64,000 nucleotides of DNA, taken from the NCBI RefSeq assembly GCF_016598615.1, contig NZ_CP066831.1:9548001-9612000 (forward strand), given 5' to 3'. How positions within the stretch are numbered: position 1 is the stretch's first letter; each line of letters starts with the position of its first letter. The notes under the pieces are model-generated. The model was not told the DNA's origin. It saw only the letters and a program-made list of their open reading frames with translations, and searched no databases. Of the stretch, positions 32,919-41,179 are shown piece after piece. The position numbers and the translations under genes are program-made. Source of the stretch: Streptomyces liliifuscus (GTDB taxonomy: Bacteria > Actinomycetota > Actinomycetes > Streptomycetales > Streptomycetaceae).

Positions 32919-34046
32919 ATGCGAAAGACCAGCAAGCGCATGACCCGTAGAGCGCTGACCGCGGGCGCGGCCCTGTCCCTGACCGGGCTGTTGCTCACGG
33001 GAGTCCCCGGCCTCGGAACGGCACGGGCCGACGCCGCCGACACCACCGCCCCCGCGGCAGTCGCCGGCGTACCGACAGGCGTCACCCCCATCACCACCGG
33101 GCTGACCGTCCCCTGGGGCGTCGGCTGGCTGCCCGACGGCTCCCACTCCCTGGTCACCGAGCGCGACGACTTCCGGGTCTGGAAGGTGACCCCCGACGGC
33201 GCCAAGACCCAGGTCGGAACCGTCCCCAACAGCCAGACCACCGGCGGCGAGGGCGGACTCATGGGGGTGGCCGTCGACCCCGGCTGGGCCACCAACCGCT
33301 ACGTGTACTTCATGCACACCGCCGCCGAAGGCAACCGCATCGCCCGCATGACGTACAACGGCACCTCGCTCAGCGGCTACACGGTGCTCCTCCAGGGCAT
33401 CAGCAAGGCCCGCTACCACAACGGCGGGCGGCTGGCTTTCGGCCCCGACGGCTATCTGTACGCCACGACCGGCGACGCCCAGAACACGGCCCTCGCCCAG
33501 GACCGGAACTCCCTCAACGGCAAGATCCTGCGCCTGACCACCTCCGGGCAGCCGGCCCCCGGCAATCCCTTCGGGAACTACGTCTACAGCCTCGGTCACC
33601 GCAATCCCCAGGGGCTCGCCTTCGACCGCAACGGGCGGCTGTGGGAGGCCGAGTTCGGCAACAGCCGGTTCGACGAGCTGAACCTGATCAAGCCCGGCGC
33701 CAACTACGGCTGGCCCACCTGCGAGGGCACCTGCTCGACCGCCGGGATGACCAACCCGAAGAAGACCTGGACCACCGGCGAGGCCTCGCCCAGTGCCATC
33801 GCCATCGCCGACAACGTCGTCTACATGGCCGCGCTGCGCGGCGAGCGCCTCTGGCGCATCCCCATCGAGGGCGACACCGAGAACGTGGGCACGGCGACGG
33901 CGTACTACATCGGTACGTACGGCCGGCTCCGTACGGTCGTCAAGGTGCCCGGCCGCGAACAGCTGTGGCTGGCGACCACCAACGCCGACGCCAACGGCGG
34001 TGAGCCGGACGGTGCTGACCGCGTCCTGCGGGTGACCCTGGGCTGA
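32919..34046 (+). CDS. Secreted PQQ-dependent sugar dehydrogenase (GdhB/Asd type)
   Basis: A 375-aa exported protein with an N-terminal signal (KRMTRRALTAGAALSLTGLL, about 38 residues, Tat-like). The mature part is the six-bladed propeller of soluble glucose/aldose sugar dehydrogenases: GLTVPWGVGWLPDG, EGGLMGVAVDPGW, YHNGGRLAFGPDGYLY, GHRNPQGLAFD and GANYGWPTCEG. It oxidises a sugar outside the membrane using PQQ. Placed 40 bp after pqqE, it is the likely user of the cofactor made by this operon. Confidence 0.92.
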   Translation: MRKTSKRMTRRALTAGAALSLTGLLLTGVPGLGTARADAADTTAPAAVAGVPTGVTPITTGLTVPWGVGWLPDGSHSLVTERDDFRVWKVTPDGAKTQVGTVPNSQTTGGEGGLMGVAVDPGWATNRYVYFMHTAAEGNRIARMTYNGTSLSGYTVLLQGISKARYHNGGRLAFGPDGYLYATTGDAQNTALAQDRNSLNGKILRLTTSGQPAPGNPFGNYVYSLGHRNPQGLAFDRNGRLWEAEFGNSRFDELNLIKPGANYGWPTCEGTCSTAGMTNPKKTWTTGEASPSAIAIADNVVYMAALRGERLWRIPIEGDTENVGTATAYYIGTYGRLRTVVKVPGREQLWLATTNADANGGEPDGADRVLRVTLG

Positions 34047-34055
34047 CCGCCGTGG

Positions 34056-34088
34056 CCGGTCCGGAGAGGTGACGGCTCCCCGGACCGG
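34056..34088 (+). terminator. Hairpin terminator after the pqq/dehydrogenase operon
   Basis: CCGGTCCGG (34056-34064) pairs with CCGGACCGG (34080-34088), with extra AGAG/CTC pairing possible in the loop. It lies 10 bp past the dehydrogenase stop. Confidence 0.7.
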
Positions 34089-34153
34089 TCCGGTCGGCCG
34101 GTCGGCCCGGCGCGTGCGATTCGGGTGGGCTCGACGGGCGCGCGATCAGTCGC

Positions 34154-35008
34154 TCAGCGGACACGGCTCTCGAAGCACTCCTCCTCGCCGTCCGACGCCG
34201 GGCGGAAGCAGGCCCGTACGACAGAGCCGGAGCGGGTGGTGGTCATCGGGGTGTAGACGTACGCCGCCGCGTCGGCCTGGTCCTCCACCTCGGCGGAACG
34301 TGGGCGGCCGTCCGCGGTCACCTCAAGGCGGTCGCCGATCCGCGTTCCCCACATCCGGGCCCAACTCGTCCCGCATGTCCGGCTGTTGCGCAGTTCCAGC
34401 ATCGCTCCCGAGGCGGTGCGGTGCGAGGCGAGGGTCTGCGGTCCGACCCCGCATTTCATGTCCATCGGGTTCCGGCCCTCACACGCGGCTCCCCGGCAAC
34501 GGGGCCCGGTGGCGGACGGGGACGGGGAAGAGGGGGACGAGCGTGGCGCGTCCTGGCCCAGGACGAGGAAGAGAGTGATCGCCACACCGCCGACGACCAC
34601 GGCACACACCGACGCGAGCACCGCCACGGCCGCACCCCTGTGCCCGGCGCGCGTGTCGTCCCGCGAAACCGGAGCGGACGCCTCGGCCGGAACCGGTTCC
34701 GGAGCCGTCGGCGGCGCCTCCGAGGGCGTGTCCGAACGCCGTTCCTGTGCCGCGCGCCCGCTCCACTCCGACTCCGCGATCTCCCACAACGCCAGACATC
34801 GCCCCTCCGGTTCGGAGGCGAGCCGACACAGTTCACGCACCGCCTCGCGCGGCGGCACGCTCTTGCCGTTGAGATAGCGCTCCCAGGACGACTTGCTGAA
34901 AGCGGTCCGGTCCGCCAGGCCCACCATGCTCAGACCCGTGCGTGTCCGCAGGTCCCGCAGCGCGGCCGCCAGTCGCGCACGTTCCGGCGACGGCGTCGTG
35001 CGCGTCAT
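34154..35008 (-). CDS. Membrane-anchored XRE regulator with outside DUF2690 domain
   Basis: A 284-aa protein. Residues 10-60 form an XRE helix-turn-helix (LRTRTGLSMVGLADRTAFSK, then SWERYLNGKSVPP). One membrane segment lies at about 125-150, and the outside part (170-284) has the cysteine pattern CRGAACEGRNP, MKCGVG and ELRNSRTCGTSWARMWG of DUF2690. The DNA-binding head would be inside and the sensor outside. The start overlaps the stop of the second XRE gene (ATGA), so they form one operon. The N-terminal halves of the two proteins are clear paralogues. Confidence 0.82.
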   Translation of the reverse strand: MTRTTPSPERARLAAALRDLRTRTGLSMVGLADRTAFSKSSWERYLNGKSVPPREAVRELCRLASEPEGRCLALWEIAESEWSGRAAQERRSDTPSEAPPTAPEPVPAEASAPVSRDDTRAGHRGAAVAVLASVCAVVVGGVAITLFLVLGQDAPRSSPSSPSPSATGPRCRGAACEGRNPMDMKCGVGPQTLASHRTASGAMLELRNSRTCGTSWARMWGTRIGDRLEVTADGRPRSAEVEDQADAAAYVYTPMTTTRSGSVVRACFRPASDGEEECFESRVR

Positions 35009-35874
35009 CGCCGTAGCACTCCCCAGGTGTGCCGGCCGATGATGCCGTCCACCACGAGGCCCGCCTGTTTCTGCAACTGCTCGACCGCGCTCTTGGTGTG
35101 CGGACCGAAGATCCCGTCGACGACCCCCGGGGCGAAGCCCGCCCTGCGCAGCAGACACTGCGCCTCGGCCACCTCCGGACCGGCGAGGCCCTCCGCCAGT
35201 ACGGCGTCCCGGGTACGGCTGTTCCCCGCGTACCAGCGGCCGTCGATCCGCTCCACCTCGCAGGCGTACGTACGCGGCCCCGACGGCGACGGTGACGGCG
35301 ACACGGACGAGGTGGCCGAGCCGAGAGGGGTTGCCGACGCCCTGCTGTCGCCGTCCGAGAGCCGTACGGCCAGCAGGACCGCCGAGGAGACGGCCAGCAC
35401 CAGCGCCACGGACCCCGCCACCAGCGCGACGCGCAGCGAACGCCCGTGCCGCGTCCCCTCGTTCGGGGCCGACAGGCTGTACGGCCCGGTGTCGTCGGCG
35501 CCGGCTGCCCGAAGCGCCCCAGCCGCTTCAACCGTGTGAGCCGCTCCAGCCGCGCTGGTCCCGTCAGTTGCATCAGATGCTTCCGGTGCCGCCGTGCCTC
35601 CGTGGCCCTCTCCCCAGGCCTCGGCGGCGACCTCGTGCAACGCGAGCAGCCGGGTCGGATCGTCACCGCCGATCCGGGCCATCGCCTCGACGGCCTCCCG
35701 GGGCGGCAGCGACCGCCCGCCCAGGTACCGCTCCCACGAAGACGCGCTGTACCCCGTCTTCGCCGCCAGCTGCCGCAGGCTCAGGCCGCTGTGGTCCTTG
35801 AGCCGGCGCAGGCGCACCACCAACTGCCGTACACGTGGATCCAGTTCTCCGGGCAGCGCTTTCCAACGCGACAT
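35005..35874 (-). CDS. Membrane-anchored XRE regulator with peptidoglycan-binding domain
   Basis: A 289-aa protein. It has an XRE helix-turn-helix at 15-65 (HSGLSLRQLAAKTGYSASS), an Ala-rich linker, one membrane segment at 147-171 and an outside PG_binding_1 domain at about 230-289 (AEAQCLLRRAGFAPGVVDGI, FGPHTKSAVEQLQKQ). This topology would let a DNA-binding head respond to the state of the cell wall. It is the first gene of the XRE pair and is divergent from a secreted protein with three similar repeats, which may be its target. A general housekeeping role is possible instead. Confidence 0.85.
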   Translation of the reverse strand: MSRWKALPGELDPRVRQLVVRLRRLKDHSGLSLRQLAAKTGYSASSWERYLGGRSLPPREAVEAMARIGGDDPTRLLALHEVAAEAWGEGHGGTAAPEASDATDGTSAAGAAHTVEAAGALRAAGADDTGPYSLSAPNEGTRHGRSLRVALVAGSVALVLAVSSAVLLAVRLSDGDSRASATPLGSATSSVSPSPSPSGPRTYACEVERIDGRWYAGNSRTRDAVLAEGLAGPEVAEAQCLLRRAGFAPGVVDGIFGPHTKSAVEQLQKQAGLVVDGIIGRHTWGVLRR

Positions 35875-36208
35875 GTTCCCCCCACTCGCGTTCGCGGACC
35901 ATGGTCAGCGGTCCAATTTCCCGCGCATTCTGCATCAGCTTTCACGATGTGCCCCATACACCGGTTCCGCCTCCGTACCGAATCGGCCACCGTCCGCCAC
36001 GGCGGTCCGGCCGGAACCGTCCCGCGGGATCGTCCCGGCGAGTGAGGTCCTCGCAGGTCAGCGAGTGGGACGTCCCGCGATGACGTCACTTTCCCGGTGG
36101 TCGTGGCGCGGCGCACCGCCCGCCACACAGTCTGATTGCCGAGCCGACCACACGGTCGGCTCCGCCCACAGAGGGCACAGAGGGAACCGAAGCATCGGAG
36201 GGGAAAGT
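35875..36208. promoter_or_regulatory. Divergent region between XRE pair and secreted repeat protein
   Basis: 334 bp without a gene. A perfect 9-bp inverted repeat lies at 36141-36162 (GAGCCGACC-ACAC-GGTCGGCTC), ending 46 bp before the ATG of the secreted protein. It is either an operator for one of the XRE proteins or a leader hairpin. GGAGGGGAAA at 36196-36205 is the ribosome site. Confidence 0.6.
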
Positions 36209-36676
36209 ATGCGAGCTCTGACGAGGACGATCGTCGGTGTCACCGCCGCCGTCGGGATCGCCGCGGGTGGCCTGGCGGGCTCGGGCGCCGCCTTCGCGGA
36301 CTCCGCACCGGCCGTGAAGCCGGCGGTGAGCGCCCAGGACAGCACCATCCTCGCGACGAACAACCTCGGCCTGAGCACCCAGCAGGCCAAGAACATGCAG
36401 TGCTTCCTGAGGAACTCGCCGGCGAGCTACACCGGCGCCATCGACGGACTGCTGGGCACCAACAGCTGGAAGGCGTACCAGCGCTGGCTCCAGGAGTACT
36501 GGGGCTACACCGGTGCCATCGACGGCATCGTAGGCCCCAACACGATCAAGGCGCTGCAGCGCAAGCTGGCCTTCAACTGGGGCTACACGGGCGCCATCGA
36601 CGGAATCGCCGGTTCGGGGACCAAGGCCGCGTTCAAGCGCCTCGCCAACGACAACAGCGTCTTCTTCCCCTGCTGA
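36209..36676 (+). CDS. Secreted protein with three peptidoglycan-binding-like repeats
   Basis: A 155-aa exported protein with a signal peptide of about 30 residues ending GAAFADSA. The mature part carries YTGAIDG three times (74-80, 100-106, 127-133), each followed by a G(x)GT/GPNT turn and an aromatic helix (SWKAYQRWLQ, TIKALQRKLA, TKAAFKRLAN), as in PG_binding_1 repeats. It should bind the cell wall but has no catalytic domain. It is divergent from the membrane XRE pair, one member of which has the same fold outside. Confidence 0.8.
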   Translation: MRALTRTIVGVTAAVGIAAGGLAGSGAAFADSAPAVKPAVSAQDSTILATNNLGLSTQQAKNMQCFLRNSPASYTGAIDGLLGTNSWKAYQRWLQEYWGYTGAIDGIVGPNTIKALQRKLAFNWGYTGAIDGIAGSGTKAAFKRLANDNSVFFPC

Positions 36677-36735
36677 AGCCGAAGCCGAAACCAGAGCTAG
36701 AGCCGAAACCAGAGCCGGAGCCGGAGCTGACGCCG
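36677..36735. repeat. Degenerate hexamer repeat after the secreted protein
   Basis: About nine units of the type GAAGCC, GAAACC, AGAGCC and GGAGCC follow the stop codon. Reading on would give alternating Lys/Pro or Glu/Pro codons, so this may be a former Pro-rich C-terminal tail now outside the gene. Confidence 0.6.
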
Positions 36736-36771
36736 AGTCGGATCGTCGAGCTTTGAGGCGAGGACCGCGGT

Positions 36772-36804
36772 CTGTCCTCTCACGGGGGAGGGGACAGGCC
36801 GCTT
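36772..36804 (+). terminator. Hairpin terminator
   Basis: GCGGTCTGTCC near 36769-36779 can pair with GGGGACAGGCCGC near 36791-36803, with one mismatch, between two same-strand secreted-protein genes. Confidence 0.5.
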
Positions 36805-36884
36805 CTCGTTGTCAGTGGTGGTTGTTACAACTGTGGTGCGGGTGTCCACCGGGGGCGCCCACCACTGCAGAGGGGGATGCATCC

Positions 36885-37832
36885 GTGCGCAGACGCACTG
36901 GATGGCGACGCGTCCTGACCGGCGCGTTGGCGAGCCTGGCCGTGACGGTCGGTTTGAGTACAGCCCTGGCCCAGCCCGCCGCGGCGGCCGCCGGAACACC
37001 GGCGGCGGTCACCGAGTACAGCCACACCAGCCAGGCCGGTGACTACATCGGCCAGGGCGTCAGCGCCGCCTACACACCGGCGACCGCGACGATCACGGCC
37101 GGGGGCACCGCGGAGTACGTGCGGTTCCGTGTCTCCACGGACACCACCTGGTGGGACGTCGACCTCGCGGCCCCGGTGGGGGAGGAGCTGCACCCCGGTG
37201 TCTACCGCGACGCCGAGCGGGCCGCGTTCCGCACCGGCCGCTCCCCGGGCCTCGACGTCTCCGGCGACGGCCGCGGGTGCAACGAGGTGTACGGCCAGTT
37301 CTCGGTCGACCAGTTGGAGACGGACGCCTCCGGCGCGATAACCGTCCTGGACGCCACCTACACCCAGCACTGCGAGTCCGCCGACGCCCCCGCGCTCAAG
37401 GGCGTAGTCAAGTACCAGGCGCACCCGCTGTCGTACGCCTACACCAGCGACGCCGGTGACTACACAGGCCAGGGCCTGAGCCAGACCCACACCGGCGCCA
37501 CCAGCACGTTCTCCCTCTCCGGCGGCGCCGACGGGATCCGGTACGGCGTCTCGGGCAAGCGCGAGTACTGGAGCGCGTCCCTCGCCCCGCCCACCGGCGA
37601 GCAGTTCGAGGCCGGGCGCACCTACCGGGCCGAGCGCAGCGCCGCCGCGGGCGTCGCGGGGCTCGACATGGGCGGCAACGGACGCGGCTGCAACACGATC
37701 ACCGGAGAGCTGACGGTGACCACGCTCGTGCTCAACGACGACGGCACCGTCAAGGCGTTCGCGGGGACATTCGTCCAGCACTGCGAGGGCGCGGAGGCGG
37801 CCCTGCGGGGCACGATCCACTACTACGCCTGA
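36885..37832 (+). CDS. Secreted protein of two tandem repeats, function unknown
   Basis: A 315-aa protein read from GTG 36885 with a signal peptide of about 36 residues. The mature chain is an internal duplication (about 41-175 and 176-315). Both halves share (Y)SxxSDAGDY(I/T)GQG, a GRGCN motif, a beta-rich region ending THC or QHCE, and ALKG/ALRG-x-(V/I)-x-Y. One cysteine in GRGCN and one in QHCE per repeat could form a disulphide. I recognise this as a Streptomyces-type secreted family but know no function. No catalytic motif is visible. Confidence 0.75.
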   Translation: MRRRTGWRRVLTGALASLAVTVGLSTALAQPAAAAAGTPAAVTEYSHTSQAGDYIGQGVSAAYTPATATITAGGTAEYVRFRVSTDTTWWDVDLAAPVGEELHPGVYRDAERAAFRTGRSPGLDVSGDGRGCNEVYGQFSVDQLETDASGAITVLDATYTQHCESADAPALKGVVKYQAHPLSYAYTSDAGDYTGQGLSQTHTGATSTFSLSGGADGIRYGVSGKREYWSASLAPPTGEQFEAGRTYRAERSAAAGVAGLDMGGNGRGCNTITGELTVTTLVLNDDGTVKAFAGTFVQHCEGAEAALRGTIHYYA

Positions 37833-37833
37833 C

Positions 37834-37850
37834 GTCGGCCGGGGGCCGAC
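37834..37850 (+). terminator. Short hairpin terminator
   Basis: GTCGGCC-GGG-GGCCGAC directly after the stop of the two-repeat protein. A second hairpin, GCGGGGGCC / GGCCCCCGC at 37902-37925, follows before the P450 gene. Confidence 0.65.
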
Positions 37851-37901
37851 CTCTACGACGGTCCGTCCCCCCGTGACTGCGTCTGACCTCGCGAACGGTG
37901 T

Positions 37902-37925
37902 GCGGGGGCCGATCCCGGCCCCCGC
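37902..37925. terminator. Second GC hairpin before P450
   Basis: GCGGGGGCC (37902-37910), loop GATCCC, GGCCCCCGC (37917-37925). A perfect 9-bp stem that would insulate the P450 gene from read-through. Confidence 0.6.
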
Positions 37926-37981
37926 GCTCAGCGGTTAGCCTTGGCTATGATCCGTTTTCCTGTACTCGGCCGGGCCACGCG

Positions 37982-39157
37982 ATGAGCGCCGCCGACTCCT
38001 TCCCGCTCGGGGCCGCGACCACGCTCGCCGAACTCGCCCGGGATCCGCATCCGCGACTGGCGCAGCTGCGAGAGCGGGAGCCCGTGTCATGGCTGCCCGA
38101 ACTGGACGGCTGGCTGGTGACCCGGCGCGACCTCGCGCTGAGCGTGATGCGGGACGCGGCGACCTTCACCGTCGACGACCCCCGCTTCTCCACCGCGCAG
38201 GTCGTCGGGCCGAGCATGCTGTCGCTGGACGGCGACGAGCACACTCGCCACCGCGAGCCCTTCAACCAGCCCTTCCGCCCGCGCGAGGTCCGTGACGGCT
38301 TCGCCTCGTTCATCGAGCGGGAGACCGAGCGGCTCATCACCGAACTGGGACCGACCGGTGCTGTCGACCTGCGACGCGCCTTCGCCGGCCCGCTCGCGGT
38401 CGCCGTCGTCACCGAGGCGCTCGGCCTGGTGGGCACCGACGCGGACACAGTGCTCGCCTGGTACGACGCCATCGTGCGGTCGGTCTCCGACATCACCGCC
38501 GGACATGAGGCGGCGCCCGACGGGGCCGCGGCGTACGCGCGGCTACGGGCCGCCGTGGAGGCCACCGTCGCCGACCGGGGCACGTCGTCGCTCCTCGTCT
38601 CCGCCGCCGGGCGGCTGGCGGTGCCCGAAGTGGCGTCCAACGCCGCGGTCCTGATGTTCGGAGGCATCGAGACCACCGAGGGAATGATCACCAACGCGCT
38701 GCTGCATCTGCTGCACCACCCCGACCAACTCGCCCTGGTCCGGGCCGACTTCGACCTCCTGGACGGCGCGATCGAGGAATCGCTGCGCCTCGAACCCGGA
38801 GCGGCGGTCGTGGACCGCTACGCCACCTGCGACACCGTCCTCGGCTCGGCCACGATACGCAAGGGCGACCTGGTCACCGTCTCCCTGACGGGCGCCAACC
38901 GCGACCCGGCCGTCTTCCCCGACCCCGACCGCTTCGACGTCCGCCGCGAGAACGCACGCCTCCAACTGGCCTTCGCCCACGGCCCGCACTACTGCCTCGC
39001 CGCACACCTGGCCCGCCTGGAGACCCGGATCGCGCTCCAGCGGCTGTTCGAACGCCTCCCCGCCCTGCGCCTCGACCCGGAGCACCCCACCGCTCCGTAC
39101 GGTCTGGTCTTCCGCAAACCGCTCACCCTGCGTGTGCTGTGGGACAGTCCCGCCTGA
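37982..39157 (+). CDS. Cytochrome P450
   Basis: A 391-aa bacterial P450. The heme loop is FAHGPHYCLA with Cys338 as iron ligand. The I-helix oxygen region is GGIETTEG (228-234), where the usual Asp/Glu-Thr pair is Glu230-Thr231. The ExxR pair is Glu266/Arg269 (ESLRLEP), and EHTRHREPFNQPF is the C-helix. It stands alone between unrelated units with no ferredoxin next to it, so it must borrow electrons from elsewhere. The nearest ferredoxin/reductase pair in the window is about 36 kb away at 1478-2893. Substrate unknown. Confidence 0.94.
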   Translation: MSAADSFPLGAATTLAELARDPHPRLAQLREREPVSWLPELDGWLVTRRDLALSVMRDAATFTVDDPRFSTAQVVGPSMLSLDGDEHTRHREPFNQPFRPREVRDGFASFIERETERLITELGPTGAVDLRRAFAGPLAVAVVTEALGLVGTDADTVLAWYDAIVRSVSDITAGHEAAPDGAAAYARLRAAVEATVADRGTSSLLVSAAGRLAVPEVASNAAVLMFGGIETTEGMITNALLHLLHHPDQLALVRADFDLLDGAIEESLRLEPGAAVVDRYATCDTVLGSATIRKGDLVTVSLTGANRDPAVFPDPDRFDVRRENARLQLAFAHGPHYCLAAHLARLETRIALQRLFERLPALRLDPEHPTAPYGLVFRKPLTLRVLWDSPA

Positions 39158-39171
39158 GGCTGCCCCGGCCG

Positions 39172-39195
39172 TCATCGACTCATCGACTCATCGAC
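39172..39195. repeat. Triple TCATCGAC repeat at convergent gene ends
   Basis: Three exact 8-bp copies between the P450 and aldolase ends; the last one contains the aldolase stop codon on the minus strand. Confidence 0.8.
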
Positions 39196-39811
39196 AGGAG
39201 TCCGTGAAGGCGCGGGCCCGTCGGGTGATCTCCGGCCAGTCCCCGGCGGCCACCAGGGAGGGCGGTACGACGTTCGAACCGGCGCACACCGCACGCGCCC
39301 CGGCGGCGAGGAAGGCGGCCGCGTTGTCCTCGTCGACGCCACCCGAGGCCACCAGTGGTACGTCGGGGAACGGGCCGGCCAGATCCCGGAGGTAGCCGGG
39401 GCCGAAGGCACGCGCGGGGAAGATCTTCACCGCGTCGGCGCCGAGGTCGAGCGCCAGCCCGACCTCCGTGGGGGAGAGGGCGCCGAGTACGACCGGCACT
39501 CCGGCCGCCGACGCCACCTCGGTCACCTCCGGGCGGCAGCCGGGGGTGACGAGGTATTTGGCCCCCGCGTCGATCAGTTCCTCGGCCTGTTCGCCGGTCA
39601 TCACCGTGCCCGCGCCTATGCCGTCCCCGTCGTCGGCCACCGCCCGTCGCAGGTGCGCGGCGAGTCCGGGCGTGGTGCGGGTGAACTCGATCCAGCGGAT
39701 GCCGCCGGCACGCAGGGCCGCGCACAGCGCCGCCGCGTCGGGTATCTCCGGTGCGCGGACGACGGCGATCACGCGGTCCTTCGACAGCTGGGAGAGGAAG
39801 TCGGCGGTCAT
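39188..39811 (-). CDS. eda: 2-dehydro-3-deoxy-phosphogluconate (KDPG) aldolase
   Basis: A 207-aa class I aldolase. The Schiff-base Lys129 lies in GADAVKIFPA, the catalytic Glu42 in RWIEFTRTTPG, and GAGTV and VASGGVDEDN are the family phosphate-loop strands. It splits KDPG into pyruvate and glyceraldehyde 3-phosphate. It is the last gene of a minus-strand cluster whose kinase (next gene) makes its substrate from KDG. Confidence 0.93.
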   Translation of the reverse strand: MTADFLSQLSKDRVIAVVRAPEIPDAAALCAALRAGGIRWIEFTRTTPGLAAHLRRAVADDGDGIGAGTVMTGEQAEELIDAGAKYLVTPGCRPEVTEVASAAGVPVVLGALSPTEVGLALDLGADAVKIFPARAFGPGYLRDLAGPFPDVPLVASGGVDEDNAAAFLAAGARAVCAGSNVVPPSLVAAGDWPEITRRARAFTDSCR

Positions 39812-39924
39812 GGGCGGGAGTTCTCCTTCGACGGGGCGCGAAACGCTGGCGCCCGAAACGGTGGGCCCGAAATGGTGGGCTCGAATCGGTGGGGCCTGCC
39901 TCGGGCTGTTGTCCGGCGGTTTCC

Positions 39925-40938
39925 TCAGCGTGGCGCCGGGGCGGCCCAGGCGTCGTCGTCCAGGGCGAGGCAGCGGTCGGTCTCCGTGCGCGTCGGCATG
40001 ACGGGAACGTCGTCCCGGGTCCGCAGTGCGGCGGCGGCCGCCAGATGACCGAGGCGCAGCCGCGAGCGCTCGTCGCGGTCCTCCAGGACGCCGGCCAGGT
40101 AGCCGGCCGCGAACGCGTCGCCCGCGCCGACCGGTTCGACGACCTTGGTGGGCAGCGAGGGCACGAACGTCCGCACCCCTTCCGCGTACGAGGTAGCTCC
40201 GTGTTCGGCGTCCTTGACGACCACGACGGGCGCGGGAGCGAGCAGGGCCGCGATGTCGTCCGGACGGGCGGTGCCCCACAGCTCCTCGGCCTCGTCCCGT
40301 CCCACGAACACGATGTCCGCGGCGCGGGCGAGGGCCAGCAGGCTTTGCGCGGCGTCCGTGCCGCGGTCTCGCCAGAGCGCGGGACGGTGGTTCACGTCGA
40401 AGGAGACGACCGGACCACGCGCGGCGCGGCCCTCCCGGCCGAGGAGCAGCATCTCCAGCAGACGGGCACAGCTGTCGGAGACGGCCGCGGCCACGCCCGA
40501 CAGGTGCACGACACGGGCCCGGCGGAGTACGGGCCGCCCGGCCAGCTCCGGCCCCATCCGGGACGCGGCCGATCCACCGCGGTAGTAGTGCGTACGGGTG
40601 CGGTCCGGACCCGGGTCCTTGAAGTAGACGCCGGTCGGCCGCTCCGGATCGGTCTCCACGGCGCTCACGTCCACGCCCCGCGCGGTGAGTTCGGCCAGGA
40701 TGCGACGGGCGAACGGATCGTCACCGAGTCGGCTCAGCCAGGCGGCGCGGTGCCCGAGACCGGCCAGTCCGCAGGCGACGTTGGACTCGGCACCGCCGAT
40801 GGCCATGCTGAGCGCGGGCTGCTCGGCGAGCGGGCGGGCGTCCGGCGGGCTGAGCACGGCCATCGTCTCGCCGACACACACGACGTCGGCCACCGGCTCC
40901 TGGCTGTCGGCGGCGGGGGGAGGGGACGGCAGGGCCAC
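39925..40938 (-). CDS. PfkB-family sugar kinase, likely KDG kinase
   Basis: A 337-aa ribokinase-fold enzyme from GTG 40938, with CAGGAGA upstream. The start of the fold reads VVCVGETMAVLSP, IGGAESNVACGLAGLGH is the substrate strand and PVGAGDAFAAGYLAG is the catalytic anion-hole motif with its Asp. Phosphorylation of 2-keto-3-deoxygluconate is inferred from the adjacent KDPG aldolase and the uronate genes upstream. A longer in-frame start at 41163 would run through the 14-bp repeat array and is unlikely. Confidence 0.85.
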   Translation of the reverse strand: MALPSPPPAADSQEPVADVVCVGETMAVLSPPDARPLAEQPALSMAIGGAESNVACGLAGLGHRAAWLSRLGDDPFARRILAELTARGVDVSAVETDPERPTGVYFKDPGPDRTRTHYYRGGSAASRMGPELAGRPVLRRARVVHLSGVAAAVSDSCARLLEMLLLGREGRAARGPVVSFDVNHRPALWRDRGTDAAQSLLALARAADIVFVGRDEAEELWGTARPDDIAALLAPAPVVVVKDAEHGATSYAEGVRTFVPSLPTKVVEPVGAGDAFAAGYLAGVLEDRDERSRLRLGHLAAAAALRTRDDVPVMPTRTETDRCLALDDDAWAAPAPR

Positions 40939-41091
40939 GGGATTCTCCTGGCGGACGGTGCGGGATTGCGGACTTGACGGTGTGACGGGCGGGCGGGGGA
41001 AGGCGGCGACAGACGGCCGGCGGGGGTGCGCCGGGGCGGCTGGTGCTGCGAACGAGCGGCCCGCAGGCGCCCGGTGCGACGGGCAGGCCCC

Positions 41092-41147
41092 CATACAGGC
41101 AGACCCATAGAGGCAGGCGCATGCAGGCAGGTCCATACAGACAGGTC
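41092..41147. repeat. Four-copy 14-bp tandem repeat
   Basis: Units CATACAGGCAGACC, CATAGAGGCAGGCG, CATGCAGGCAGGTC and CATACAGACAGGTC are head to tail. They lie in the gap upstream of the kinase and just after the polyol dehydrogenase, followed by GTGCACTCCGTGCAC. Confidence 0.85.
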
Positions 41148-41179
41148 CGTGCACTCCGTGCACAAGGACCCGCCGTGCG

